DNA of 64,000 nt, taken from NCBI RefSeq assembly GCF_020184175.1, contig NC_065531.1:20171213-20235212 (forward strand). Direction: 5' to 3'. The position numbers and the translations under genes were made by a program. Positions 25,588 through 39,875 of the stretch are shown here, piece after piece. This stretch comes from Aphis gossypii (taxonomy: Eukaryota > Arthropoda > Insecta > Hemiptera > Aphididae). Position 1 is the stretch's first letter; every line of letters begins with the position of its first letter. The notes below the pieces were generated by a model. It did no database searches and was not told the DNA's origin. It saw only the letters and a list, made by a program, of their open reading frames with translations.

Positions 25588-28500
25588 CTGTAACATTAAT
25601 TAATAAGTCACAATTTTAAAACTGATATACTAATACATATAGATAATATTATAATAGTTTGAGTTTAAAACGAAAGTTAATAATTTACTGTACTGACTTG
25701 AAAATATTATATGTGCAGTTTATCAGTTCAGTCTATGCATTATTATAACTATTTATAAACCTAAGCTGTGCTTTTGAGTTTAGGTCCTATGTCCCATTTG
25801 TTATTTTTGTACAACAAAAGTGCAACAGCCAACAGGTCTCGCTTTAGCTTTTAAAAAGTGGAAAATAATTCGATATAATTGCTGATTTCATAACAATACT
25901 AATTATGACTATTTTACTAATTTAAATATATTATATTGTTTCAAAAAAATTTTATCAACGAAAATAAATTTCCCCACGAAATCCTGATAATGTGCATCAT
26001 TACAGCCGTAGCAACATGCAGATTTATAGCACATTGTTATTACAAGAAATTAAAATATAGATGTTAATTTTAATTTTTTACTAAAAATTTACCCTCGTGA
26101 TGTTATAATTATTTATAGTATGTACGTTTTTCGATGAAAATATAATCTATGAGTATATTTATAACGTACCTTAATCATCGAAAAGCTTACGGTATAAACC
26201 CCGGCACGGTAGTAATGAATTTATTTGCATTTTAATGTTTGCGGTTTATTTAATAGTTAAACCTCAGTAAATTAAATTCAAAAATAATTATTTACGTGTC
26301 AAAGCTTATTTAATTACTGTAATATCTATAAAAACTATAAATATTATGCATCTTGTGTGGACATTTTTGATATTTAGAGTTCAGTGAATTAAATTGAAAA
26401 CAAATTAAGTTTTCATGAAGTACGCGCAAGAAAAAGTGTAATAAAACCTACGTCAGAAGATTCGTGTTGCATAAGCTCATTTTTAAATTTATCTAGTTTT
26501 TCAACGGAGAGGAGCAATTTGTTTTTCGTATAAATGAAAAGGAGGATTAAACCGAGTTGAATAAAAAAAAAGATAAATTGCAAAATGGTAGTCACAATTT
26601 ACAAACGTCTGATTCATTCAACCGCTTTTTTCACCACTATATTTTTTCTCGGATAGTTTAAAGTTAAAGAAAAATGAGTTCGTTTTGTTTTGTGCATAAT
26701 GCAACTGAATAAAAAATAAACTTGCTAAACCAATCTTATTGTCCTTTTCTCTGTACCATTTATAAAATACTATATAATAGACCCACATTAAAAACACTCA
26801 CTTTTTTCATAATCGCTCGTACTACGTCATATTATTAAAGCCAAAGCAGATCGTTCAAACTGGTTTTATTACAGAAGCCAATGCTTATTGGTAATGACTC
26901 TATTTAATTTACATTTTAATTGTTCAATAAAAATCACAAAGTTGTGACTTATTGAGGTTTATAGTTGATGGGTATTATCATATAATATATGATCGGTATA
27001 GATCTTACATTGTCAACAATTTATTACCTACCATTAAAATAACTAATGCTTTTAACAATTTACTAATCGTCCCCGTTGAATCTATGGTAATTGTTATAAA
27101 TAAATCAAATAATATTTCGTCACCATTATGTAAACGATAGTATCGAAGAGAATGCATTTTAAATTTATTAGTTTTCAGAATATTCTTTAGCAAATAATTT
27201 ATACCAATGACAGAGGCGAAATGTTTTTTCTCCAATTTTAGAAAGTGTACTATTTATTTTTATGTTATTAGCATTATATAGTCTTGCACTGAATGAATGC
27301 GATGATGGTTCCTAACTAGTGTTTCACCAAAATCGTGTTATAATTATAATTGTATTAGACTTAAATACTCTAGACTTAAAACATATCATCAAACTATATC
27401 ACTAAAGTACCACGGAAATAACATTAATTATGATTAGGTCATCTAAGTAAAATTTTGGGAATTTTTCCAAAAAAACGACAAAGGAACATAATATTATTTT
27501 ATTTGTTGATAATATCATAATTATAATTTCATTTCGGTAATAAAAAAAAAAAAAAAATGTTTTAGAAATTCGCACAAGAGTGATATTTTTAGCAGTATCT
27601 TAGATATAGATTTGAAATTTAGAAAAAATCTTTTTGACGGAAAATACGATAAGACTGTGAAATTATTTGAAAAAATACTAACTGTTTGAAAATAATTATT
27701 ATTCCAACACTATACACGCTCGCCACGTCGTATACGAAATATAACATATATTAACTGGCGTGTGTAATAATATAACACCGACGAAAAATATAACTAATAA
27801 CTTTATAGGTACTAATAAAAACAAATGAATTGTCTACGGTCGTTGTTCTTGTTTCCATACACACACGCCACACACGTACACCCATCACAAAAGCGTATCA
27901 CGTCCGTCTGACTTTTTTTTTTCACAAACGGATTTAGTTACATTGCCGATTTCTATAATGTCTGGGCTAATGATTATTTATTAGTCATGTAAACTGTTCC
28001 CCCGGGCGACACATATTTACTGAATCTCGTTAGCAGTTGAACGGTTTAATTTGTAGAATGACAGTTGAATACATTATATGAAACCCATTTAACTACCTTC
28101 GTTTCCAATTCACGTAGTTTTATATACATATATATATTATGTACCTAATTCACGGATATCACGTTATCGCGAACACGCTACCGCTACAGATTAATATAAT
28201 AACCATTAACCATCACCGTTCGAAACATTGTTTTTATTTATTTATATAAATTATATTATACTATACGTCGTCGCTTTGCGCAGCGATCGAAAATATTACA
28301 GATTGAACATTTTTTCTTTTCCGTCTTTTTTTTTTTTTTTGCACCGTTAAACGTATACCTATACCAATAAACCAAAAGCCATTTTATTTCGATCAAGAAA
28401 AATGTTTCCTGGTTCTAATCATTTTCAAGTAGGTTTTCCAGTACATTTCACTCTGTCGCTCGGTGAAAAACCACTAAAGAAAATCTGTTATTTCGACGAA

Positions 28501-31500
28501 GTTGCCAAAAAAATAAAATAAAAATCATATTAACTCTTATGCTTTCATGTAGGTAAGTATCGAAATAGTACTACACATCCCATCAATAAATACGAAACAA
28601 CCATTGATCATCTATCAAAATAACTACATTATTATATGATAACAAAAAATACTTTTAATTCCGATAAAAATTATTATATTGCATTATTTGCATGAACATT
28701 CATGGGCCAAAATCATATTATTATGGTACGTTTAAAAATAAAATTGTATACAAGAATAAATATAAATATAAATTCTTATAAACACAATTTATTATTGATA
28801 AGCAAGTGCGAATAAACGTAATTTGTTACATTAAAACATGCGTTCACGATGCATTTTCATAAATCGAATAAAAATCGTGTAGTAAGCTCAGAGATTATTA
28901 TTTTGTTTCAACCCATATTATTTTCAGATCCGTATCGTTAACCTTCGTGTAGCAACGAATTCAACTATTATCGTAGAAAAAAATTAAGCTTTTCAACAGA
29001 CATATTATTTTGATATAACGAATATAACTACAATAATAATACACGATTCGTACATGTCTCACAAAACTTATTCGTATCGCGGGATGTTGTACATGCCTTC
29101 CATTCGTTAAACGAAACAACCTGTGGATTCGATTTACTTCTGTTTTGTATTTTTGTATTTTTTTTTTTTTTTTTTTATTGTTTGAAAACTAATGCTCTTA
29201 GTATGCCAACACACTCCGTGATTACATTCATGTAGGTGGTGTAAAAGAAATAACAGAGAAATATGCGTAATTAAACTTTTATAACTTTTGATGTATCATA
29301 CCTATTACCTATATTATGTGTATAATAAATACTTTTAATTATTTCACTTACCACTGTAGGTAAGATATTCATTTATTGAAAATCGTAATATTTATACATA
29401 AAATAAAATAAAAATACATGACAAGAGTTATTGTGTAGTGGATAACGTTTGTCTGTTCTTCTCGTTACATCCCATCATATTATTATATTGCAAAATCGAT
29501 AATAATAACAAGTACATACTACAAGTATTGTACGAACTATTTAATATACAGATAGCGTTCCGGTTTCCCGGAATTATTGCAGCGAGTATTCAGCCCTTAT
29601 ATTATTTTTATTATTTGTTCATTTTTATGAAATCAGCCAATTTACATCGAAACCAGGACGTTAAATGTTCGTTCATAGTTGGCGAGAAATCGTGCGGATA
29701 AGCGAGCGAGGTATATACGATAGATTAACCGCTCCGATAAACAGCATCCGCGCGTCCGTTTGCGGTGTACCCACGCGACCATTTCAGCCTCGTAAGATAC
29801 ACGACGATACACCCCAGTAGATAATACTATATATATATATATATATTATACAGTTGTAAATATTTTTCCAATTCAATAAAACATGCGATGGGTTATTGGC
29901 CGATAAAATCAATGTACACCCAAATTTAGCAACGCTCCCTTATTTATATACTCCTCGTAACAGTGTATTAGATTTATTGGTCTTTGAACTGCACATCCTC
30001 TAAATTATCCACATACTTCGCACACACATATGTATTTATTTACAGAAAATAGACTTGTGCAGATAAATCGTACTACATTCGTATTTGCGGTGCGAGTGTT
30101 TCAATAATACCAAGAGATATCTTGTAATCTCCTAGTTTCATTACAGTGGCGGCTTTAAGGGGATGGCTAAAGAGGCAGTAGCCCTGACCTCTTCATCGGG
30201 ACTTAGTTAACTATATTTCTAAGTCTAGTGTTATGGTAGTATATTTACAATTATGTATTATAAAATATCGTCATTGAAGTATATAGTTATTTATGAATAT
30301 TTGAATATTTATTAATCTTCAAGCTATTTTTGGATTGTTTTTTCGTTCAACAGACAACGAATAACGAGCGTGGATGGGAAGTCGATAGTAATATCACTAT
30401 TAAAAATTTTAAAACTATGTTAAAATATATAACATTATAATTTATGATAAGTTTCGACATTGACTATTATCGTTATCGTGTCTATGAACACTGATATCTA
30501 CAGTTTTATAATTTTACCTAATTGTACACAATAATAGAATATACTCTATTCCCGTGTACCGTGTGGTTTATCTGAATAAAAAAATATTTTTTACCGGTTA
30601 TTGATTATTAACGATATTTGCTCTGATAATCAAAATAATAAATAATGCCGATGGAGATCGTGAAAAAAAAACAACTTTATAATACAATTAGCTAAATAGT
30701 TGAATCTACATTACCTACCCCCTTGTTGAGTGATAAAACCCATCCCTGTTTCGTAAACCCCGTGGGTACCTATATAAAATATATAAAAAAAACATATCAT
30801 TTAAGAACTCGGCATTCATTAAACTCACCCTCGGGTCTCTACAGTGTTTCCTTTGTTTCTCGCGTATATGAATCATATTTAATATATTATACAACAAATA
30901 TACAATTAAAAAATAATAACGAATATGGAGAATTAAGAGAATAGATATTTCTTGCGCAAACAGCGTGACGCATATATTGCTCAAAGAATATAAATTACTT
31001 GGGATGAATAAACCCTATTGTTTGGTAAATAATTTTGTATCATTGTTTATCACATCTATTATATTATACATTTATACCGGCAGGCGGCAGGTAGGTTTCG
31101 TTATCGATAGAAGTTATTCCCAACATCGTATTATTGTTGTATCGGACGTTTATACAGCGTTGTTTTTTATATATTATATTTAAAATTGTTATGGCAATAT
31201 TATGTTATTCTAAAAGACTAAAACCAATATCGATGGTGTCATTGTGATTATTTATTTTATTTTTTTCACAAGTCTCGTTGTTACGTGTAGATTTATTAGC
31301 AATAACATTATAGTAATACATAACTCTTCTTAGGGCGGTACACGTTGTTTATTAAAATATGTTATATTCATTAATCATTAGGGTGGGTCAGTATTAATAT
31401 GAGTTATGACTGAACGTTTGAACACACTATCATAAAATTATGAAACGTAACGTCTTTGTGAATATAATTGTCATTAGAAAAAGTATAGAAGATTTATGTG

Positions 31501-33314
31501 ATGACATATTTTTCACTCCGAAATATAGATAAAATATTGTTTCCAGAAGTACGTACAAAAATTGCTTCATTATTACCCAATCATTTTTTATTAAAAAGTA
31601 AACAAAATGTGCGACCTAAAAATTGAATATTTAATTTATCAAATCAATAACAATAATGCAAATAACTATTGATTTATGTTCCTATAATGTTATTTGGTAT
31701 TACGTATATTTAACGCCGTGTACAATAAATATGTAAATAAGTTTTTATTTACTGTGTTTTATCTCTATAACTTAAATCAATACAGCTTGAACTGAATTTA
31801 TTTGATTATTTTACTTGATTTAATTTTATTAATTTAAAACTAATAACATTTTAATAGAAAATAATAAACCAGACTTATTTTATTTTTATAACATATGCCT
31901 ATCACAAAAACAGTATTTCAAATTAATCGAAATATGTAGGTACCTACATTTTATAATATACATAAAATTCCATATGATCAAAATACAACAATATATTGTT
32001 TTAGATAAATCAATAAAAATGACTTTAAAATAAGTTTTACGACCCATGCAAATGTAATAAATTTATATTCGCAATACCAACGTTAAGTATCTACGCATTT
32101 CTTGAGAATAAAAAATTGTACCAGAAACTGATTTTAACGAGGGATTTTATTCCTTACTATATCTACACGATCGTATGTAAATCTATAATATTATGATGTT
32201 ACAATATTTGGTGTATAAGACAATAAAGACGAAAAACATAAAATACTTCACAAATCTAAACAAAATAGTATATAATATATTTTGAAATTTATTGCAAAAA
32301 CGTGTTTTATTAACAGTATATAGGTATCTACTATACTATAATAGTGGTCGTATAAAGCTAGAGTTGTATTTTTTGTAATTTTTCAGAAGGTTGCCAACCA
32401 CCGACGTGTATAGATATCTATTGGCCGAGAGCACAAATGGAACGAACGAAGCGTGGGAAAATAATACGCGGGTTCGAAGTTTTTGCCAAAAAAATACAAA
32501 GTAAACGTGAAAATTAATAGTCAAGAATCTTCGAAACAAAACTTGAGAACAATATATTATCTAATTGTTAAATTCAGACCCGTATATACACCAAAAAACC
32601 CGTATTTACACGAATAATATACTGGTAGCTATAGGCGTTATATGTCTTGTAGATCACCCCTTACTACTATTGAAATTTAATGTAATTATAATTTCATCTC
32701 TTTTAAATAAAAAAAAAAAAAGTATCATTATTTTTATTTCTTTGTTTTAGGAAGTATAAAAGAAAAAACAGCAAAAAACAAAAAAATTGTAAAAATGTTT
32801 TAAAAATAAGAAAAAGGTTGGCGAACAGTGTGAGCGTAAGCAAGTTTTTTAGTCAAAAATAATAAAATTGTTAAATTTATATTAAATGTAAAAACTAAGA
32901 ATAAAAAAAAAAATTCAAGATATTCATTAAATGTGATGAGTGAAAGCAATAAAGATTTGAATTTAGGTATATTTTAATCGTCAACTCCGTCCTATACCAT
33001 TACTCTTCGTCGAGCATTGATACGCCACTGACCAGGATATGCGCATTTGCATCTAATGATATTTTCATAATATCTACCAACTCATAATATTTGTCATCGA
33101 TTAAATAATGTAACAAAATCTATAATATTTATTTACCCTTCCATCTACCAAATCTACCAACGGAATATGTATATGATGCTACCAACAGTGGAAATCACCA
33201 TAAAATTATAACGATATTTATCCATATCATTAGTCTGCAATGGCATATCTATTTATCTATTATACGTCATGTCCCTACGGCTTACGAGATAGTAGTGTAT
33301 AGTATGTTCTACAA

Positions 33315-33510
33315 CAACGGTTCCCAACCCAGGGTACGCATACTTCCAGGGGTGCGTGAGATGATCTCAAGGGATGAGCGAAAAAAAATGGGTTAAATAT
33401 TTGAAGTGTAGTTATGTGAAAAAGTTTAAAATTAATAATAAAGAGTAACATTTTGCAAAATATTAAACTTAGGGGTAAGAAAGACAAAAAAAAAAGGTTG
33501 AGAACCGCTG
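33315..33510. mobile_element. hAT-like MITE (CAGCGGTTCTCAACC-type termini)
   Basis: The right end, reverse complemented, reads CAGCGGTTCTCAACCTTTTT, the classical terminus of hAT-superfamily elements. The left end reads CAACGGTTCCCAACCCAGGG, the same motif with a few mismatches. The 196-bp interior includes GGGGTGCGTGAGATG and has no transposase frame. The flanking 8-mers TTCTACAA and TATTATAA agree at 5 of 8 positions, compatible with a decayed 8-bp target duplication. Open frames over this region are artefacts of the element. Confidence 0.65.
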
Positions 33511-34125
33511 TATTATAAACTTACTTATACATTTATAATTTAATAATATAATATTGTAATATAGTTATTCGTTTTAGCGAATTTACGTCACTTAAAGTTA
33601 TGACGTTGTTTATACTGGTTAAGTACCACGTATTGACTATGGGACAGAGTGAATGGAGCTCTCGTCGACGGTGGCGGGACAACTGTGTTTGGATCATTAA
33701 CAAACGCAAAAATAAAAAAAAAAATGAAAAAATATAATAATAATAATCCTCAACCAAGTTCGAGTGCGTCGTGTGTCGCGTTAAAAATAGACTTAGCCAG
33801 TGCGTTGTTCCATTGGCCACGGACAACGCACTTTGTAATAACTATCGCAAACAAATAAACAATATTATATTATATTGTACAATGTACATACTATTTTGTT
33901 ATTTTATATTAAAATATCGTATTATTATATGTACACGTTACATGTATACTTCAAATTTTCATGTCCGTAGGTTTTTTTTTCCAACTACTTTCCATCACGC
34001 GGACAAAATATTATGCTCGTTAACTTTGATGATCAAAGTGCCAACCGTTCCAATTAGACGCACGCCAAACACCGCGAAAGTCATAAATTACAACGGTTTT
34101 CAACGTTGTCGTTGAAATATTTAAT

Positions 34126-34129
34126 TATA

Positions 34130-34160
<31 letters not shown>

Positions 34161-34172
34161 TATTATTATTAT
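34126..34172. repeat. ATT microsatellite
   Basis: About fifteen ATT units with one ACT interruption, in intron 2. It is the longest triplet repeat in the window and probably length-polymorphic. Confidence 0.9.
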
Positions 34173-37100
34173 CCCTCGTAATTTGGTCATTGGGACGAGC
34201 GGGTTGGACGTTCAAAGCAGTCTTGTGTTTTTGACAATTATTATTGTACAATAATGACGTCGTTTACGTTCCTCCTTACGTATCTACGTATCTTTAGTCT
34301 TTATCGTGAAATCAGCCGATTTGGATTTAACGAGTTACGAGACGAGTTGTTGTGCTGGTACAACGAACCGGTAGCGAACGAAATTTAATTCTTAACGGAT
34401 ACCATAAAGAATAAACTATAATTATTTCGTGAAAAGATCGTTTACGTAAATATTCATTGTCTTAGAACAACTGGTTTTAAAAAGAAATCTCTCAAAAATA
34501 TACGCCTTGTCTAAAGGTGTATTGTATTGTGTACAGGTCGCCAGTAAAATGTTTCAAACGTAATAGGGCAAGCTTACAAGTTTCAACTATAAACGATAAA
34601 AATGAAAAAAATAATATATATATATCGAGAAATAATTGGTTTCGTAGAAAACGACAAAAAGTATAACCGTATATTATAGAAGAAACATATTTTATGACGT
34701 TACGTAGTGTAAGTTCATGTTTTAAAATCATAAACATGCAAATACAAAAAATAAATGTTCCGTTCAGGTAATTTTGAACAAAATAGGCGATTAAAAAAAC
34801 ACGAAAACACACAAATATGAATTATGGTACAAAATAATATACTTATTAAAATTATAAACATAGGTTTAGTTAAAAAGACGCACATAAACACACGATTAAA
34901 TAATCTACCTTTGGATACCATATAATTTTAGTAATAATGAACAATTTAAATTATAAAAAGTTATGCAATAACATAATGAAATAATATAATATCATCAAAC
35001 TTGTTTAGATATTGTCAAATGTGACAAAATAAAACACGTTTTTCATTTATTATTTTAAGTCAAAAATAAAACTTGTCAGAGTAAAGAATAAAAATACCAT
35101 CATCATTATTTTGTAATATGTCCAATAATATAGAGTATAGACTTATAGTTGAGCAAAATTATTATAAAAAGTATTCGACTATACACAGCTTTCATAAAAA
35201 AAAAAATGTTTAAATTTTAAAGTAAATTATTACAACTATTGTCAACGTGTAAAAACTTGTAGCCAGTTGTTAGTAGTTTTTTCACAAAGCTCACGATTAG
35301 TACACGTCAGAAAATTGTAATCGTTTATCTTAAACACCGCGTAAAACTCCAATAGGTTATTGCAATACAATATTTAGAATTTATCGAGCAGATAATATGG
35401 TACACGATTAAATGAGCCACGTCGTATCAGATATCGAATTTTAGTAACCGATACTTCGATGCAGTCTATGTATTTAATATATATAATATATACATATATA
35501 TTGTTTTGTTTATGTTATATTCTATTAAAAGTTTACTCGCAAAAACAATTTACTGCACTTTAATCGTCCTACAGAACCGAATTGTTTTGCAGTTAAACGA
35601 AACGAGAAACTAGGACAGACGACTGTAATAGACATAATAGTCATTATACACACAAAAATGTGATACATCGATAGTTAAACATTTTACAGTGTTCATTAGT
35701 GCGGACATATTATTTAGTCAATAAAGTGAATTTTTCAATAAAAAGGATTCATGTTTGCGTTTTAGATACGTTCTACGATCAAGATAATGATAAAACTATT
35801 ATTGTTTTGGCCGTTAAGAATAATACGAAAGCTTAAAATATATACGCCAATTACAAGAGCGTACGAACTTATATTACGTGTGTCTTAAACTCAATAAACA
35901 GTTTTAATTTGAGGAATAAAATGTTTTTTCATATAATATTATTCATATGGATAAATTTTGGCATAATGTTCATTTACTTTCCAAGGTTTTTCCTAAAACT
36001 TTGAATCGTACTTTCCAGAAATTATGGACATTTCAAAAAATATTAAAACTGACTGTTACGAAAACTTAAAATTATAACTCGCATTGATATTTCATTGCAC
36101 ACTGTAAACTAATCGCTATATCAAAAACTTTCCAGACACTTCAATTTTTCACCATAAATTAAAAATAAAAATTATTTAATCATGCCCAAAAAATATGAAT
36201 ACTTAAAATGCGAACAATAATATTTAGAAAACATGTTATTTTTAATTAACTATGGAACTTTTTTGTATATCATGTGGGCATCGTCGAACAAAGATTTTAG
36301 ATTTATTATTTTAAGGTATAAATAGCTTTTATTTAACGGGCAAAAAATGAGCAAAAAAATTATTTACAAAAATATTGTTCCAGTATAAATTTATAAAATA
36401 TTGTATCGAGTATTGGGTAAAACCAAATTAATTTCCCCTCAATAACAGACGACTAAAGTTTAATTTCAAACTCACCAACAGATGTAAACGAGTTAATTTG
36501 TGTGAATATAATCCTACAACATAATAATATAGAAAATACCTCTCTGAATTAATTCACGAATATCGGTCATAAAACGTGTTTATAGGCAATATTTCTTTGA
36601 TATGAACACACGGAGGATTCGTGTCAATTGCAGTAATTGCTTTATAAGCCAGTATATTCATACATAAATACCATAAATTGAGCATTTAACACAATTAATA
36701 TACCTAGTATTCAAAACAAGGAAAAACTTAATTTACAGATAAAATCCGCTAACTTATGATAAATATTATCAATTTTAAATTATATAATTCGTATTATTTT
36801 TTCAGAAATTATGAAGGTGATAAAAAATTGCATAGGTACATTTAAAAAATTAGTTAGTAAAATATGAAAACCTATTAAGAAAAACATTATCAAATTAGAA
36901 TAATTGTTGAAGGCAGCCATGAATTAAAAAAAAAAATCTTGTAAACTTTATTTGATTCAATATATTATTTATAATATTATACTAGACCTATAATACTCTA
37001 GTGCTAATAAATTAATTTAAAATATTTTTATGATTAAATATTAAGTGTACCAAACAAATAAATTTTACTAAAAGAATCATCTGAAATAATAATTCATTAC

Positions 37101-37303
37101 ACATAATTATTCACCTATGAAAAAAATATTGCATCGCTTATAAAATTCCCTTATTGAAATTTTACATAAATACCTCCCCCCTCGCCATCAATAAATATCT
37201 CATCTAATGAAAATAGTAATTTCTAAAAAATAAATTCCTCTTCACTAAACTAATACAATAATATGAATATTTTAAAAATAATAATACTTTTATACTGACT
37301 AAC

Positions 37304-37473
37304 ATAGGAAATCATCGGTAGATTAAAGGCAGCGGCCATTCTAGCTTCATGCAGACAAGTCTCTTGTGGTCCGATGAAAGCCGAAATATTTTTCTTCCAC
37401 AATTCCGCAGTCTCGAGTATACTAGTCGATTCTTCTCCATACGTTTCGGCAACCAGAAAACTCAACGAATGAC
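37304..37473 (-). CDS. Gyc76C: Gyc76C coding exon 2 (ligand-binding domain)
   Basis: Encodes residues 65-121 of the receptor cyclase ectodomain. Two bases complete the split Gly65, then 56 codons follow. Residues 72-79 (VAETYGEE) and 99-121 (GPQETC, then the MAAAFNLPMISY block) are hallmarks of the Gyc76C-type ANF_receptor domain. Cys104 in GPQETC is one partner of the conserved N-terminal disulfide; the other is probably Cys123 in the next exon. Asn93 (NIS) is a potential N-glycosylation site. The acceptor is TAACAG|GT after a long T-rich tract and the donor is TAT|GTTAGT in phase 0. Intron 1 on its 5' side is about 2.2 kb; intron 2 on its 3' side is about 11.7 kb. I see no frameshift or stop. 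Confidence 0.92.
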
Positions 37474-39648
37474 CTGTTACACACACATAATAAAAAATAA
37501 AATAAAATAAAATGATGATAAAATTGTACAAAAATATGAAACGAACCGAATGATTAGGTGGGGACCCTCTTTATAATCAAAATGTCACCACGAGAAATCT
37601 GTATTATTTTTTAATGTGTAAAAGAAATAATATACCCACTATAGATATATACGTGGCTCGGTCATTTATTATGCGCAAGTTTTTGTATTTTTTTTTCAAT
37701 AAAAAATCCGTTCAAATCACGCAATATTTATGTTTTTAAATAGGTACATATAGATATTATTATATATTCATAAAACTACCTTTATGTACGATGCACTGGA
37801 ATAAAATGAAAAATCGAGCACGGTTGTTGTAATTTATATGCAATTTATACCGGATTTAATAGATTTAAATGATATAATAGCATAAATAAATCAACAAAAT
37901 TTAAACTTTTCTATTTCAATTTCATCGTAGTTACAAACTAAACAGATAAACAATGTTAATTATTTTAATTATGATACAAAAGAACTCACATATCATAAAT
38001 GCATATCAAATGTGAAAATGACATTGTAATAAGTGTATTATTTCAGTAATCACATTATATTTTTAATTTAAAATCATAGAGTGATAAAATTAATTACTAT
38101 ATTTTAAAACAACAGTACGATATTTTGTAATAAATTAATAACACTAAACTTTAATGTTTTTCATACAAAATACGAAATCATTTATGAATATATCAATACA
38201 TATTAAAATGTTGTTGCAATTTCAACTTGCTGGTCCGATTTTATGAAGCGGAACATAGCTTTATTCCAAAACAAGTTTACCAAAAAACTTTATTTATCTT
38301 CAACCGAAAAAGTTTTACAAAGGTTTTTAGATAGATAAAACAAGAGAAACTTACAATATAGAAGTATTAATTTTATATTCTTGTAGTATACTGATTTAAC
38401 GGACATAGTTATAAATATTATTCATAATATACTTTCCTTCGCAATAATATAAGTCAAAAATATTCTATAGTAAATTATTTATTTTCTAACAAATCAATTT
38501 AGCATTCGAAAACGAAAAAGTACATAATATAAAATTATTATATTATTTGTTTTATTATTTTCATACGACGGATTATGTATTAATTATATCATCTTGATTG
38601 TTTAAATAATATTTTAAATTACAAAAATATGAAACAATTTAAATTCTACACTATACAACTCTAATCAATCAAAATATTAGTATGCTCTTCTGAAAATTAA
38701 TGTAATTTAGATACCGGAATTAATTAAAATTTCTTAATTTGTATTCATATCCAAGACAAATTGAAGGTACCTAAATAATGTTATATTTAATAAAATTCAA
38801 ATCTAATTAAGGATTATTGTACGTTGTATATTGATTCATTTAATCAATTTCCAAATTAAAAGTAGATATTTGTTTAAAATTATTATTATATTTTACATTA
38901 TGTAAGTTTTTGAATTCGTAGATACTATATACCTAACGCGTATTATACTAGCACAGTTGTTTTGGATTTTATAACTCATTTATTTTCAATCAAACGAATG
39001 GTATTTAAAAACAGTAGAAGTATTTTCATTTTAAACGAAAAAAAAAAATTAAATTAAAAGATAAAAACGCAATGCTAATTTTCCTCAGATTCGTTCCGGA
39101 TGTGCGTCACTCGTTAAAAAAAAAATAATGTAACACTGACTGACAGACATAGTATACTAGTTTTGTTGAAAACACAATGTGACATTTAAAATTAACTGTA
39201 TATCTGTAATCTATAACTATTCTTACACTCAATTTATATAAACGACAAAGTCTTTGTATAAAGCGTTATTCAGGAATAAAAAAAAAAAAAATGTCATTAA
39301 AAAAAAAAAAAGCATATTATACAATTTCCATGAATTATTTATAGGTACACTAACGAGTCTCAATAGAAACGGTGTTCGATGATTGATATTCGCGAACAAC
39401 TTGTGGGGTACCCATGTTACAAGAAACCATTGGTAGAAAATTAAGAATTGGCAAGCGAAACCTAACCTAGCAAAATGGATTTTTATTCGTGCAATTACAT
39501 CAAATTTCTGAATAATCTTCAAGTATACTGTATAATAATTATCTATGGGGAGGTTAAACTACAAATGCTGTTTTTTTCGATCGTTGCTCATTACTTATTA
39601 AATACTATTTTATTATACATTATATATATATATATATTATATACATAC
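37474..39648 (-). other. Gyc76C intron 1
   Basis: About 2.2 kb between coding exons 1 and 2. It has a TA-repeat immediately beyond the exon 1 donor (about 39617-39637) and two A-runs at about 39280-39312. No gene is seen. Confidence 0.85.
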
Positions 39649-39841
39649 CTTTCTCCTTAAACAATCCCGCGTTTATCTCTTCGACGGCCAACGATATTGC
39701 ACCGCTAATTGTGCGACCGGGTTTAGAGTAACCGATGTCGCCTGGCCGTCTCCTCGAGCCCGTCAAGTAGCCGAGAACGAATTCATCCGTCCGTCCGTTC
39801 GCGGCCAACTGCAACAACGCCAATACGGTCGGCCAAAACAT
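39649..39841 (-). CDS. Gyc76C: Receptor guanylate cyclase Gyc76C, coding exon 1 (signal peptide and start of ligand-binding domain)
   Basis: First coding exon of a membrane guanylate cyclase, a family that makes cGMP from GTP after an extracellular ligand binds. It encodes residues 1-64 plus one base of codon 65. Residues 1 to about 16 (MFWPTVLALLQLAANG) form a short hydrophobic signal peptide. Residues 22-28 (VLGYLTG) and 45-58 (ISGAISLAVEEINA) match the opening of the ANF_receptor fold as remembered from Drosophila Gyc76C. The start is chosen because an in-frame TGA lies 21 nt upstream and the signal peptide follows at once. The exon ends at AAAG|GTATGT, a strong donor in phase 1. The 5' neighbour is a short untranslated segment after an AG acceptor. 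Other receptor cyclases are possible, but the YLTGS and RRPG motifs favour Gyc76C. Confidence 0.9.
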
Positions 39842-39875
39842 GACCCGTTGACTACGTATTCAGCCGCCGACAAAC
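39842..39875 (-). other. Gyc76C: Gyc76C 5' untranslated part of coding exon 1
   Basis: The 34 bases before the start codon follow a candidate acceptor, AAATTGCAG|GTTTG. They contain an in-frame TGA 21 nt before the ATG and a TAG in another frame. If the acceptor is real, at least one further leader exon lies upstream (higher coordinates). A second possible acceptor is ACGTAG just before 39851. The pyrimidine tract is weak, so the boundary is tentative. Confidence 0.5.

Larger units (their letters stand above)
25588..37303 (-). other. Gyc76C intron 2, 11.7 kb
   Basis: Contains a hAT-like MITE (33315-33510), a long ATT microsatellite (34126-34172), T-runs at 28326-28340 and 29158-29176, an AT repeat at about 29829-29846, and CAGTGGCG-type sequences at 30144 and (reverse) 33030. 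GC-richer patches at about 27850-28030, 29690-29820 and 32380-32500 have no convincing coding frame. No exon of a second gene is recognised. Confidence 0.7.

Noticed and set aside
33275..34115. Open frames of 69-114 codons on both strands
   Set aside because: They overlap a hAT-like MITE and low-complexity sequence, and different frames overlap one another. None resembles a known protein.
34492..34921. 106-codon minus-strand frame
   Set aside because: Rich in Phe, Ile, Tyr and Cys as expected from AT-rich noise, with no splice logic or motif.
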